A DNA stretch of 64,000 nt from Komagataella phaffii GS115 (taxonomy: Eukaryota; Ascomycota; Pichiomycetes; Pichiales; Pichiaceae): NCBI RefSeq assembly GCF_000027005.1, contig NC_012963.1, forward strand, positions 496,001 through 560,000, read 5' to 3'. Below are positions 9,963 to 18,183 of this stretch, in pieces. The position numbers and the translations under genes are program-made. The first letter of the stretch is position 1. Each line of letters begins with the position of its first letter. The notes below the pieces were generated by a model, which worked only from the letters and a program-made list of their open reading frames with translations, was not told the origin of the DNA and did no database searches.

Positions 9963-10577
9963 CTACAACAGTGTCTTTTGTACTTCGTTGAATGAAGCCA
10001 CCGATCTATAATGATTTCTCAGGGCTGTAAGTAGGTTTAGTTGTTCATTCTTTTTTTTTGATTTGTTAGAGATATCTATCTTGTTTACCCAATCATAGAG
10101 CTTTGGTTCAGAAACAACGTCAAGTTCTCTTCCTTTCCATAATTCTTCTTTGAAGTATTCAACCGACATTAATGGAACCATTTTGATGTTTTTGTTGGCG
10201 TACTCCACATCCAGGATGTTCCGTATTATCTGACGTTCAATAGAATTGGGGGAGTCCACACAACCATTATTTACGATCTCTAGGGTTCGAATCACCCTTT
10301 CTATAATGGAATCTTTGTCCAGAGGGGTATATGGAGTTGTAAAATGCTTTCTTCGCAGTTCTATATCTTCTTTAAATCGCAATCTGACCAAATCTGTGTA
10401 GAACTGTTTAATATCTGCTCTAGGGGAGATGAACGGTCTCAATCTTAAATGTCGACGATAAAGAGACAAAAGACGTAGGGAATGGTTTGGATTTTCTTCA
10501 AGTAGTTGCTTCTTTATTGGGAGAATAGGCTGTACCAGGCGATTTATTATGGTATATTTGGCTGGTCCATTAGACAT
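9963..10577 (-). CDS. IRC19: Irc19/Rrg4-like protein
   Basis: This is a 204-aa basic protein. The segment LYRRHLRLRPFISPRADIKQ followed by FYTDLVRLRFKEDIELRRKHF closely parallels S. cerevisiae Irc19 (Yll033w, also Rrg4), where FYRRFMRLKPFIS is followed by a YRDYVRYKF helix. Irc19 is needed for respiratory growth and mitochondrial genome maintenance, and its loss raises recombination foci; the molecular activity is unknown. The LYRR/LRLRPF beginning also recalls LYR-motif proteins. No membrane segment is seen. The gene converges on the mucin gene (75 bp between stops) and shares a roughly 270-bp divergent promoter with the spliced gene at 10850. Confidence 0.65.
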   Translation of the reverse strand: MSNGPAKYTIINRLVQPILPIKKQLLEENPNHSLRLLSLYRRHLRLRPFISPRADIKQFYTDLVRLRFKEDIELRRKHFTTPYTPLDKDSIIERVIRTLEIVNNGCVDSPNSIERQIIRNILDVEYANKNIKMVPLMSVEYFKEELWKGRELDVVSEPKLYDWVNKIDISNKSKKKNEQLNLLTALRNHYRSVASFNEVQKTLL

Positions 10578-10849
10578 CGATTTGAGTTACCAAAAGGCAC
10601 AGTAAATTTCTCGAAGTTTCACACTCTTTCGAACAGAAGGCTAGGCTCAAATTTAAGCTTAATTTTCAGAGCAGTAACAGACGTTGGGGGCTGATATTAC
10701 ATTATATTCAATTGACCTTCATTAAAAGCTAAATTGTAAATAGTTGACATTTTGTACTGAGTTTACAGTCTTTGTGTTGAACATTAAAACCTAGTTCCGT
10801 ATCGCGTTCTCAGCAATACAACTGTTTCTACACATGACAAAACCCATCC

Positions 10850-11623
10850 ATGGCCAACAAAATACACTACAAGTACGAAGATATCATCCTGTCGGCGGGA
10901 TTCACTCGCAAACTAGTTTCTGCCAAGTCAAATTCGCCAGCTGATACCGTAATTTTCCCGATGTTCCCATCTTTCCTTGTAAGTCAACCCCCAATCAACA
11001 AAGAGCCTTGTAACCCTCTAACATGAAAGATTACAGTTGATCTCATATTGAACCACAGCAGAGTGACTAGAAAAGTGAATCAACGAATCTGTAGTAAACT
11101 GTCCGAATCGTTCTCAAAAGGTTCTTTCTGGAAACAAATCAACTTGGACATGGTACCTTATTATTCGGAAACAGATCATACTTTGGTAGTACAATGTTAT
11201 TGCAGGTCGTTTAACGAGAAGCTGACTGAAAAGTTCAGAACTCAGCTTCAACATAGCGCTATATTGAAGAACTGTATCGATGAATTGCAAGAGCTGAACT
11301 TTTCACTGGAGCTTATCTCAACAAGGCCAATCCTGTATGAAGAACTGGTAGAGCATCTCAACTTCTTGATGACTTCAAACATGTTTCAATTGGAGACTAC
11401 AGTCCCCATTGTATTCTCTTTCTATGGAATAGACTCATTTCTTGAAACTATTAAATATTGGGAGACTCTTTGCGATGCTTTATCGACAACTAGTACCCGT
11501 TCTTTGATGTCATTAAACATGATCAAACTGTTGAACAACAATATGATCCAAAGTGAAAACTTCACAACTCATTTCTTTAAAGAGAATAGGCACTTTTACA
11601 ACTTTGCAAGCTTTTTCGCTTAA
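10850..11623 (+). CDS. Unrecognised protein, predicted two-exon gene
   Basis: The main frame (11030-11623) has no usable ATG at its start but joins a good first exon: ATG at 10850, 43 codons, ending at a GTAAGT donor (10979). Splicing to the AG at 11028-11029 keeps the frame and gives 240 aa (exons 10850-10978 and 11030-11623). A CTAAC branch site sits at 11018-11022. The stronger-looking acceptor at 11035-11036 (TTACAG) would shift frame into an immediate stop. The protein starts MANKIHYKYEDIILSAGFTRK and is mixed alpha/beta, with no TM or signal peptide; I do not recognise it. An upstream out-of-frame ATG at 10834 opens a short uORF. Its stop TAA (11621-11623) overlaps the stop of the opposing gene. 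Confidence 0.6.
10979..11029 (+). other. Predicted spliceosomal intron
   Basis: The donor is GTAAGT at 10979 and the branch-like CTAAC is at 11018-11022. The acceptor that preserves the frame is AG at 11028-11029, only about 8 nt after the branch A. The next AG at 11035-11036 lies at a more usual distance but breaks the frame. The intron is 51 nt long. Confidence 0.55.
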
Positions 11624-12201
11624 TCAGTCTTCAAATTCTCCAGTTCATCAATTTGGTCTTGGATAGTTCTTTGGTCATATACTATAGTCTCCACAATGAT
11701 GCTCATTAATAAAGGATAGATGTAGATTATGTCTGTTCCGTTCAAATGCTTCCATTTGAATGCTACCAACACTAAAGAATACACTAGGTTGAAAGTTGCT
11801 AAACTGAACTTGCTAATATCATAACTCGCAGCTAACGTATCCAGTAGCCTTCGGCTTTGATCCCCATTCAACAGTTTGATTCCGTATGATTGCAACAAAA
11901 CAAATGACAGGAATGATGAAGTAACAGCAATGAAACTGTACAATGAGTTGCCATTATGACGATAGGCTGGTAATGTAATCAAAAACGTACATACCAATAT
12001 GATCAAGCTTTGAAAGCCCATCAAGGAAACTCTAACGAATTTGGAACCTAGAAAGTGGTTATCCTGAGTCGAATTCTTGAATTCATTGATTATTTCGACC
12101 TGTTCTTTCAACGTGGCGTAGCTGAAATATTCAACATCATCACCATTTCCATCATCTCCGGGGTAACCAAGCTTTCTGTTGAGTCGACGTAGTCTAGACA
12201 T
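11620..12201 (-). CDS. Uncharacterised four-TM membrane protein
   Basis: This is a 193-aa protein with a charged N-terminus (SRLRRLNRKLG) and four hydrophobic segments: about 57-80 (VSLMGFQSLIILVCTFLITL), 88-108, 131-147 and 157-175. The C-terminus is a short charged amphipathic segment. There is no signal peptide, and no motif I recognise. The layout suggests an ER or other endomembrane protein with both ends cytosolic. The start is the ATG at 12199-12201. Its stop codon overlaps the stop of the convergent gene (both lie within 11620-11623). Confidence 0.7.
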   Translation of the reverse strand: MSRLRRLNRKLGYPGDDGNGDDVEYFSYATLKEQVEIINEFKNSTQDNHFLGSKFVRVSLMGFQSLIILVCTFLITLPAYRHNGNSLYSFIAVTSSFLSFVLLQSYGIKLLNGDQSRRLLDTLAASYDISKFSLATFNLVYSLVLVAFKWKHLNGTDIIYIYPLLMSIIVETIVYDQRTIQDQIDELENLKTD

Positions 12202-12559
12202 AACATTGAATAAGAAACGAGATTACCGAAATCTAGAAACTACAGGAAGGCGGTGTTGGAAAAATCTCAAAAATCTAGAACTTACCGTCCTTAGTTCGTT
12301 ACAGGTTACGCATAAATCAAGCTTTATCGTTCACAATTCACGTGGCTTCGGGCGGCCGTTACCGTATGTAATCATTCTGCGCGTTACTAGTTGTGACATA
12401 ACGAATTACTACTAACAACTGAGACGTTCCGATCTCTGGTTGTTAGTACCGATTAGATGTGTTTCGCTATGGGGGATGAACATTATATTCCACTATAAAA
12501 GAAAGTTGAAAGTTAATTGGAAATGATAAGAAACTATCGAAACTCTCCTTACACTCATT
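12202..12559 (+). promoter_or_regulatory. Promoter region of the secreted beta-barrel gene
   Basis: This is 358 bp between divergent starts. It contains a TATA box TATAAAA at 12494-12500 (60 bp before the ATG) and, further upstream, a strong inverted repeat (listed separately). No RNA gene signature was seen. Confidence 0.5.
12410..12448. repeat. Inverted repeat with 10-bp perfect arms
   Basis: The arms TACTAACAAC (12410-12419) and GTTGTTAGTA (12439-12448) are exact reverse complements. Inner GAGA/TCTC stretches extend the pairing after a small internal loop. It lies about 110 bp upstream of the secreted protein ATG and 45 bp upstream of its TATA box. It could be a dyad operator or an RNA hairpin. 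Confidence 0.7.
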
Positions 12560-13138
12560 ATGCAATTCTTAAAGACAATTTCTTTGGCTATCATTTCCAC
12601 TCTTGTCTCGTCTGCTGTGGGAGGACCTATTAGAAAATTTGGTAACGACTCCAAACAGTGCACTGATTCAAGCTTCTACCACACCCTGAACACTACTTTC
12701 ATTACCAACTCTACTTCTACTCGGTTTAACTCAAGCAGCTTAGAGCCCACTGAGCCATCAACTACTGTCACTGTGGAAACCTCAGCATCTTCATCAGAGC
12801 AAACTCCAGTTGAATCGTCTAGTGGTTCTGAAACTACAGGAAGAGGAACATTCTATAACGTCAGTGCTGATGCGTGTGGAACTTCCCATACCAATGCGGA
12901 TGATGTTGTCGCCATTGCTCAAAGCTTATATGAGTCCCTTGGAGTCAGCAATGAGTACGTAAGTACAGCTTGCGGAAGATACATCAATGCTAGCTACGGT
13001 GGAAAAAGTGTGAGAGTCCAAGTAGTCGACGCATGCGCCTCCTGTTCCGAGAATGATCTTGATTTTTCGCCTTCAGCTTTCCAAAAGTTGGCTGACCCAG
13101 AACTTGGAGTGATCCAAGTTACTTGGTCCTTTGAATAG
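12560..13138 (+). CDS. Secreted double-psi beta-barrel protein (RlpA/expansin-like fold)
   Basis: This is a 192-aa protein. The signal peptide is 1-21, followed by a Ser/Thr-rich N-glycosylatable stalk (about 22-93) and a C-terminal DPBB-type domain (about 94-192). That domain has the typical blocks RGTFYNVSADACG, then STACGRYINAS, VRVQVVDACASC, and DLDFSPSAFQKLAD followed by a VTWSF end. Five cysteines lie in the domain. This fold occurs in expansins, barwins, cerato-platanin-like and RlpA-like secreted proteins; in fungi they act in the cell wall or as secreted inhibitors. No GPI signal or TM follows, so it should be released. The TATA box at 12494 supports the start. Catalytic activity is doubtful, and a wall-binding role is the safer guess. 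Confidence 0.8.
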   Translation: MQFLKTISLAIISTLVSSAVGGPIRKFGNDSKQCTDSSFYHTLNTTFITNSTSTRFNSSSLEPTEPSTTVTVETSASSSEQTPVESSSGSETTGRGTFYNVSADACGTSHTNADDVVAIAQSLYESLGVSNEYVSTACGRYINASYGGKSVRVQVVDACASCSENDLDFSPSAFQKLADPELGVIQVTWSFE

Positions 13139-13333
13139 AGTATGTATATCTGTTAACGTCTAAAGGTAAATACTATGGGTTTTTTTTCGTTCTTGGTGCA
13201 TGAACTTGGACATCCAACATCCCTAGATCGCGGAACTAGTGGAGTCATCTACGCTGATCAACTTGTTCATACAATACAAAATTATCTTTTCTGCTTACCA
13301 GCAGCCCAGTTGTGGCACAGTAGTGGACTTCAA

Positions 13334-13574
13334 ATGGCCAGAGGAAATCAAAGAGAGCTTGCGAGACAGAAAAATCTCAAGAAGCAGCAGCAACAGAAGA
13401 GTAAGAGGGACGGAGACCCAGTGAAGAATAAGGAGAACGACGCTGCTATTTTGCGAGAGAAACAGGCAAAAGGTAAGTGATTGAGGATGATCTGAAATGT
13501 TTTCTAGTGTATTAACGAGGTTAGCGGATGCAAGAAAGGCAGCTGAGGCAGCTGAAAAGGCCAAGAAGAAATAG
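13334..13574 (+). CDS. SERF (4F5) family small basic protein, two exons
   Basis: Exon 1 is 13334-13472 and exon 2 is 13525-13574, giving 62 aa. The protein begins MARGNQRELARQKNLKKQQQ, which is the signature start of the SERF/4F5 family, and the spliced end reads AKADARKAAEAAEKAKKK. Human SERF1/2 and worm MOAG-4 promote amyloid formation; the yeast counterpart is YDL085C-A. Without splicing the frame ends at once in GK-stop at the donor. An in-frame ATG at 13175 would add 53 residues unlike the family, so I chose 13334. The gene converges on TIF34 (55 bp between stops). Confidence 0.85.
13473..13524 (+). other. Spliceosomal intron of the SERF gene
   Basis: The donor is GTAAGT at 13473, the branch-like sequence TTAAC is in 13511-13520, and the acceptor is TTAG ending at 13524. 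At 52 nt it is typical of this genome. Removing it restores the Lys/Ala-rich C-terminus of the family. Confidence 0.82.
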
Positions 13575-13629
13575 CTCAATTAATAGAAATGTATCAAGTT
13601 TTATCACGTTTAGAATTATGTAATCGCTT

Positions 13630-14661
13630 CTAAGAGGCAGTCTGTAAAGAAGCCTTGTTGGTAGCAGCAGCAGTCTTCTCCACGTCGTATTGGAAGTCAA
13701 AGTATGGTTGGTCGAAATGATGTAATCTGACATAACCATCTTCTCCCCCAGAGGCAAACCCAGTACCTTTGGGGTGGATGGCGATCGTGTTAATAGGACC
13801 GAAGTGACCTTTAATACGCCCTATTTCATCTTTGAAAATCTTGTGGAATATTTTACTCTCAAACTTACCATCAGCAGATTTAGTGGTAGTGACATCTTTG
13901 GCATCTTGACCACCTCCGAGGATAATGTAATCCTTTACAGGGGTGATTACAGCTGAGTTGACAGGAGCCTTGGCTTGATATTGTTTTAGTAGTTTGAACT
14001 CCAACACATCGACCAATACAGCAGATTGGTCTTTTGAAGAAGTGATGAAATATGTTCTGTCAGGAGAAAATTGTAAGTCGGTCACAATACCCTCATGGTA
14101 TTTGGCAGTCTCTAAGAACTCTCCGGTTTCAGCATCAATCTTAGAAATAGACCCATCGTTGTGTCCAGCAATGATATATTTGTCTCCATATGACCAACCG
14201 GCAACAGTGAAAACACCAAGTTCTGGCTGTCTCTTGATCACTAATAATGGTTCAGTAGACTGTTCTTCTTTTGTGAAATCCACTGGGTAAATGGAAATAG
14301 TACCAGGGTGTCCCATGACCTCTGCAGTTAAGACCAAAACCTTTGATGCATCTTTGTTGAACTCTACTCCTCTGACAGGAGTGACCGTGTTCCAAGTGAA
14401 TATGCATTCTCCGGTTTCCACTCTCCACAATTTTGCAGAGAAGTCGGCGCTTCCTGTGATGGCAAAGGTCGTCGTCGGATCTATATCGATTGCAGAAATA
14501 GCACCTGAGTGGCCATTCAAAGTACCCAATCTTTCACCATTACTAGAGTACCAAATACTTGCTACCGAATCCTTGGAGACCGAAAATAGCAAGTCTCCAT
14601 CTCTGTTGAATTTGACCTGAGACAGAGGACGCTCATGTCCCTTCAGTAAAATTGGTCTCAT
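13630..14661 (-). CDS. TIF34: Translation initiation factor eIF3 subunit i (Tif34)
   Basis: This is a 343-aa WD40 propeller starting MRPILLKGHERPLSQVKFNR, the hallmark N-terminus of eIF3i. WD repeats follow through LNGHSGAISAIDIDP, KLWRVETGECIFTW, YHEGIVTDLQFSPD and the final IKGHFGPINTIAIHPKGTGF with YDFQ-like end HFDQPYFDFQYD. Length equals the family norm of about 345 aa. It is a core subunit of eIF3, binds eIF3g and eIF3b, and works in 43S scanning in the cytosol. The start is the ATG at 14659-14661. A tRNA-Ser gene starts 132 bp upstream on the other strand. Confidence 0.96.
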   Translation of the reverse strand: MRPILLKGHERPLSQVKFNRDGDLLFSVSKDSVASIWYSSNGERLGTLNGHSGAISAIDIDPTTTFAITGSADFSAKLWRVETGECIFTWNTVTPVRGVEFNKDASKVLVLTAEVMGHPGTISIYPVDFTKEEQSTEPLLVIKRQPELGVFTVAGWSYGDKYIIAGHNDGSISKIDAETGEFLETAKYHEGIVTDLQFSPDRTYFITSSKDQSAVLVDVLEFKLLKQYQAKAPVNSAVITPVKDYIILGGGQDAKDVTTTKSADGKFESKIFHKIFKDEIGRIKGHFGPINTIAIHPKGTGFASGGEDGYVRLHHFDQPYFDFQYDVEKTAAATNKASLQTAS

Positions 14662-14792
14662 CCTTGTAGATTATGATGGATAAAACTTTTCGATAAAATT
14701 TGAGGTGAGTTTATTTGGTCGTGCACTGGCAGATTTTTCCGTAAGAGGATCTTATAAAGATATAGGCAACGAGAATTTTGAGACTTAGAGAA

Positions 14793-14884
14793 GGCACTAT
14801 GGCCGAGCGGTTAAGGCGAAAGACTTGAATCTTTAAGAAATCTTTTGGGCTCTGCCCGCGCAGGTTCGAGTCCTGCTGGTGTCG
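14793..14884 (+). tRNA. tRNA-Ser (anticodon UGA) with 10-nt intron
   Basis: This is a class II tRNA with acceptor arms GGCACTA/TGGTGTC, discriminator G, a long variable arm (TGGGCTCTGCCCGCGC region) and a T arm with GGTTCGAGTCC. The anticodon loop reads CTTGAA, then a 10-nt insert (TCTTTAAGAA, 14831 region), then A and the 3' stem half TCTTT. Removing the insert one base 3' of the anticodon gives the canonical loop CTTGAAA and an 82-nt tRNA, the normal length for yeast tRNA-Ser(UGA). A run of nine T at 14888-14896 terminates Pol III. The gene is identical to the copy at 20103-20194. Confidence 0.95.
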
Positions 14885-14887
14885 ATA

Positions 14888-14896
14888 TTTTTTTTT
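14888..14896 (+). terminator. Pol III terminator (T9) of tRNA-Ser
   Basis: Nine consecutive T begin 3 bp after the discriminator base. Confidence 0.85.
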
Positions 14897-17490
14897 ACTG
14901 TCATTATGAGGGTTTACTTGTTCGATTAACATGATTGTCTACAATCTTGGAGATGAGATAGCCACACTATCTTTAGGGTGATAATTCGGTAATGCTTTGC
15001 TTTTTGATTGAAGATTTAGCAGGCCCTATGTGTGTTCAGGATCGACCGCGCTCTGAAGTAGCATACATAAAGGTGAAGCGGTGTGGAATTGTGAAGTCTT
15101 CTGACTGTAGAGTTTCACGGGTAAAGATTTTGAGATGCCCAAGTTTATTTTTCAGCATGGCAAATGGAGACAGTTCTTTGGCTGCTAATTGCCGAACATC
15201 AGAAATTGAACATCAAAACGGACACCCACGAACTAGGGATCACAACTGACAAGTATCTATGGTTCTAGCACCTATTAGAACAGAGCCCACACCAACAATA
15301 CATAAAACCATTCACATTTACCAAAAAAATGGAGTTCTCATGAGATGAAGGAGAATCGAGTTCTGTCCCCGACCAAGAAAGCACATGCAAGTGCCTCTGG
15401 AAATCATATCCGAAACAAGACGTTATTTTGTGTCAATAGACTCATATGCAGAAAGTGGTTGATGTGCGGAACTCAATTGACTCCCACGCAGATAAAGCAG
15501 GCGACATTTGCTCGTTCGTATGATAGAGAGCAAGTCCACCAACAAAACAAAAAGAAAACTGTTATGGCAACTCACAGCGTAAAAGTAAGCGATCAATAAA
15601 AAAGCAGACAATTCGTGTAAGACTTGAAACTGATGCAAGATTGATACGTATCTATGGTTTTGACTTGGGGCACCGCACAAGAGAAATATTTTTGTTGTCG
15701 GCAGCAATATGCAGCTACATGCAAGTGATATTATTTGGTATTGATTTGCGATGCCTTCCCATGCAGCCGAATAATCTTGAGGACACTCTTTTAGTAAATC
15801 AGTGAATCTCCAGGTCGTTCGCTCGCATTTTGTGGCTCTCATCGTGAAGATCTTCTTGGCACATAAATTTGAGATATCTATTTGCCTATATCTCCAAATT
15901 TAGGTTCAATCCGAACTCACACCACGAACGAAAGCCAGATCTTCTTTGGGTTGACAAGATGTTCAGGAAATCACAACAACGGTCAAGCAATCATACTGTA
16001 CAGATGATGTTGCAGACGTATGCCTCAACCTCGAAAATATGGTCGTAGTCTTGACGATTTTGATGTAGTTTTGACTTAACTTGGAATGCTTCGCTAATAT
16101 CGGTAGCTTTATCGCAATAGCCATAGCGCAATATCGTAATCGGACGGTAACGAACATAAGGAAATGTTCTTGAACAAAGCCTGCAGCTAACTTTTCATGG
16201 AGCCAGACTATTTTGATACGAAAAGGTTCTTCAGCCAGAAGTATTTTCAAGTCAATATCTATCAGTAGTAGTTTTATTGGATTAAAATTTATCTAGTATA
16301 TCCTTGAATATTCTTATGTGTTAAGGAAACACATTTAAGGCGTTAAAATTGTGAATCAGTCACTTTGCTATGGCAAGTTGTTTTCAGTCCTTCGCTAGCT
16401 TGAGCTTAAGATGCCTAGTTTTGTGGACCAAACGCAGGAGCTCTCTAATTCCTAAAAGATCAAACTGTTTCCGACACTGTCTATCTTCCAAGTTGACTTG
16501 AAACTAAAAGTATAACAGTTTTTGGAATTCGAAGTGTTGAGTCCGGCAGCTTAAGAGCTATCTTATTTTTTACATTTGGACCTCCACAAACTGTGAACCA
16601 CTTAAAGTTCATTCTTTAACTGATTCTAATTTCAAGCAGTTAGTCTTGGCGTTTGTTGGACAGTTCACAAAATATACGTGTCACTAGTAGTGGAGGTCAT
16701 TTTGAGACATAGAATTTCAGAAAACACCTTATTTAGATATGCCTACTCGGTTATGCATGCATGTACTTTTATGCACAAAATTTCTGTTTCAGAAATAAAA
16801 TTCAATGCACTCTTGCATCAGTATTAGTCAAGAGATTTTGTGTAGATACTGCTTCATTTTCCTTCCCGATAATCGAACTACAAAGTACCACCAGCTTGCT
16901 CAATTCATCCTTGTTTACTATGTTTACTCTGAGTCATGCTGGCCTTGTTTTCAAGTTCAAGGTTTAAGAAAAACGCTAAGTTCTCCAATAACTTGACCCA
17001 CTTCTGAGGTCGTACTTGCCTGGTAGTCAATTGTCCTCCCTCCAAAATTCAAACTATCAGTGCTGCTAGGGGAACAGATAATACGTATAGTGTTCTCTCC
17101 CTTGCAAGTTTCCTTAAAGCTAAACAATTTGGCCGAATTTGGATTTTTGGTCTTACTGTCTTTTCTCTAGCTGATTATTCTTTGACCTCCAACATACGAT
17201 ATTGACGCCCGCTCAAATGAACAATAACTCGGAAATCATATCAAGAATTCAAAAGGTTTCATGCAGTTGTATCCGCTCCAGATTCTGGATGACCGATGTG
17301 ACTGGAGCCTCCAATATCAGTTGTGATACAATGTTAGGTGTTCTAGGAGTTGTGGCTATGGCTTGAATGAGGCAGGACGAGATATCAAAATAAAGGGCTC
17401 TTTTTCGAATGGCAAGAAAATGTTCTTTCTGTTGCGGAAATAAACTGACCTGAGGCGGGGATCAGCCAACTTCACAAACCTGAAGGGTGA

Positions 17491-17515
17491 GTTAGAACTA
17501 CATTGATGTTCTAAC
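17491..17515. repeat. 8-bp perfect inverted repeat
   Basis: GTTAGAAC (17491-17498) and GTTCTAAC (17508-17515) are reverse complements separated by 9 bp, inside the gene desert. Confidence 0.6.
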
Positions 17516-17595
17516 CACCATATCGACCATCGCTAATATTGACCAATTAAGGTCTTACCTGAAATTACCAGGGAGACTGTTTACTGTGAAATAAT

Positions 17596-17627
17596 ACTGC
17601 TAACACCACCTAGTACTGTTAGCCAGT
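17596..17627. repeat. Inverted repeat ACTGCTAACA / TGTTAGCCAGT
   Basis: The arms 17596-17605 and 17617-17627 pair over ten bases with one bulge around an 11-bp spacer. The CTAACA/TGTTAG ends resemble long-terminal-repeat tips, and TGTTAG recurs near 17709 and 17820. Confidence 0.55.
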
Positions 17628-18183
17628 AGAAACAATTACACAACCCTGCCATTGTTACCCTCTGGTGTTGTGCAAGCGTACCAATCACCAAGCCTTTTTA
17701 TTATGCCACTGTTGTTAGAACACAATTACTTTGGGCATTTTATTACTACTATGGTAGTTTGCGCCATCAACAACTAATTGGAGACAATGAGAATGTTGTC
17801 AGTTCCCACCCACTACCATTACTGTTAGAGATTTATGTTACAATAACGTATGTTTTGCCTATGTTCACTGCAGAACCCCAATAATACCAGAAAGCAAACA
17901 CAATCTCTAGGGCCAATTTTACCGGTACAAGTGTTCAAAAACAATCGCAGGGCGTTTTTTGTTGCCGTCTCTTTTTTCCATGTTCCCGTTCAGAAAGTTT
18001 ACTCTGATACTGTCATGAGTTATGATATTTAACGCAGTGACCCTTTCTGGTCACTAGTCCGCAGGACACCAATTCTTCCCACTTCTGCTTTTGAGAAGGT
18101 GACAAGACTGACCGCTTGATCAGTGTGATCCTGAAACTTAAGATGCCAAAGGCGATCATCATGATGTTACATTAAAATATTGA

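Larger units (their letters stand above)
14897..18183. other. Gene desert of about 3.3 kb
   Basis: No credible protein gene is seen. Frames longer than 60 codons lack ATG starts, homology or codon character; the longest with an ATG (139 codons, minus strand, 15423-15842) resembles nothing I know. No further tRNA box B, 5S, U-snRNA or box C/D signature was found. Short inverted repeats cluster near 17490-17630. Words such as GTATCTATGGTT recur (about 15255 and 15650). Possible contents are retroelement relics beside tRNA genes, an unrecognised long non-coding RNA, or a replication origin. Confidence 0.6.

Noticed and set aside
13175..13333. In-frame N-terminal extension of the SERF protein from ATG 13175
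   Set aside because: The extra 53 residues are hydrophobic and unlike the family, whose invariant start is MxRGNQRE as at 13334.
15423..15842. 139-codon ATG frame on the minus strand
   Set aside because: No recognisable motif, domain or good codon character, and it lies in an otherwise non-coding stretch; probably chance.
14897..18183. Possible centromere (gene-poor, flanked by inverted tRNA genes)
   Set aside because: Komagataella-type centromeres are built of kilobase-scale inverted repeats. Comparing several words from the right half with the left half gave no long inverted match by eye; only the 92-bp tRNAs match. A dot plot would decide.
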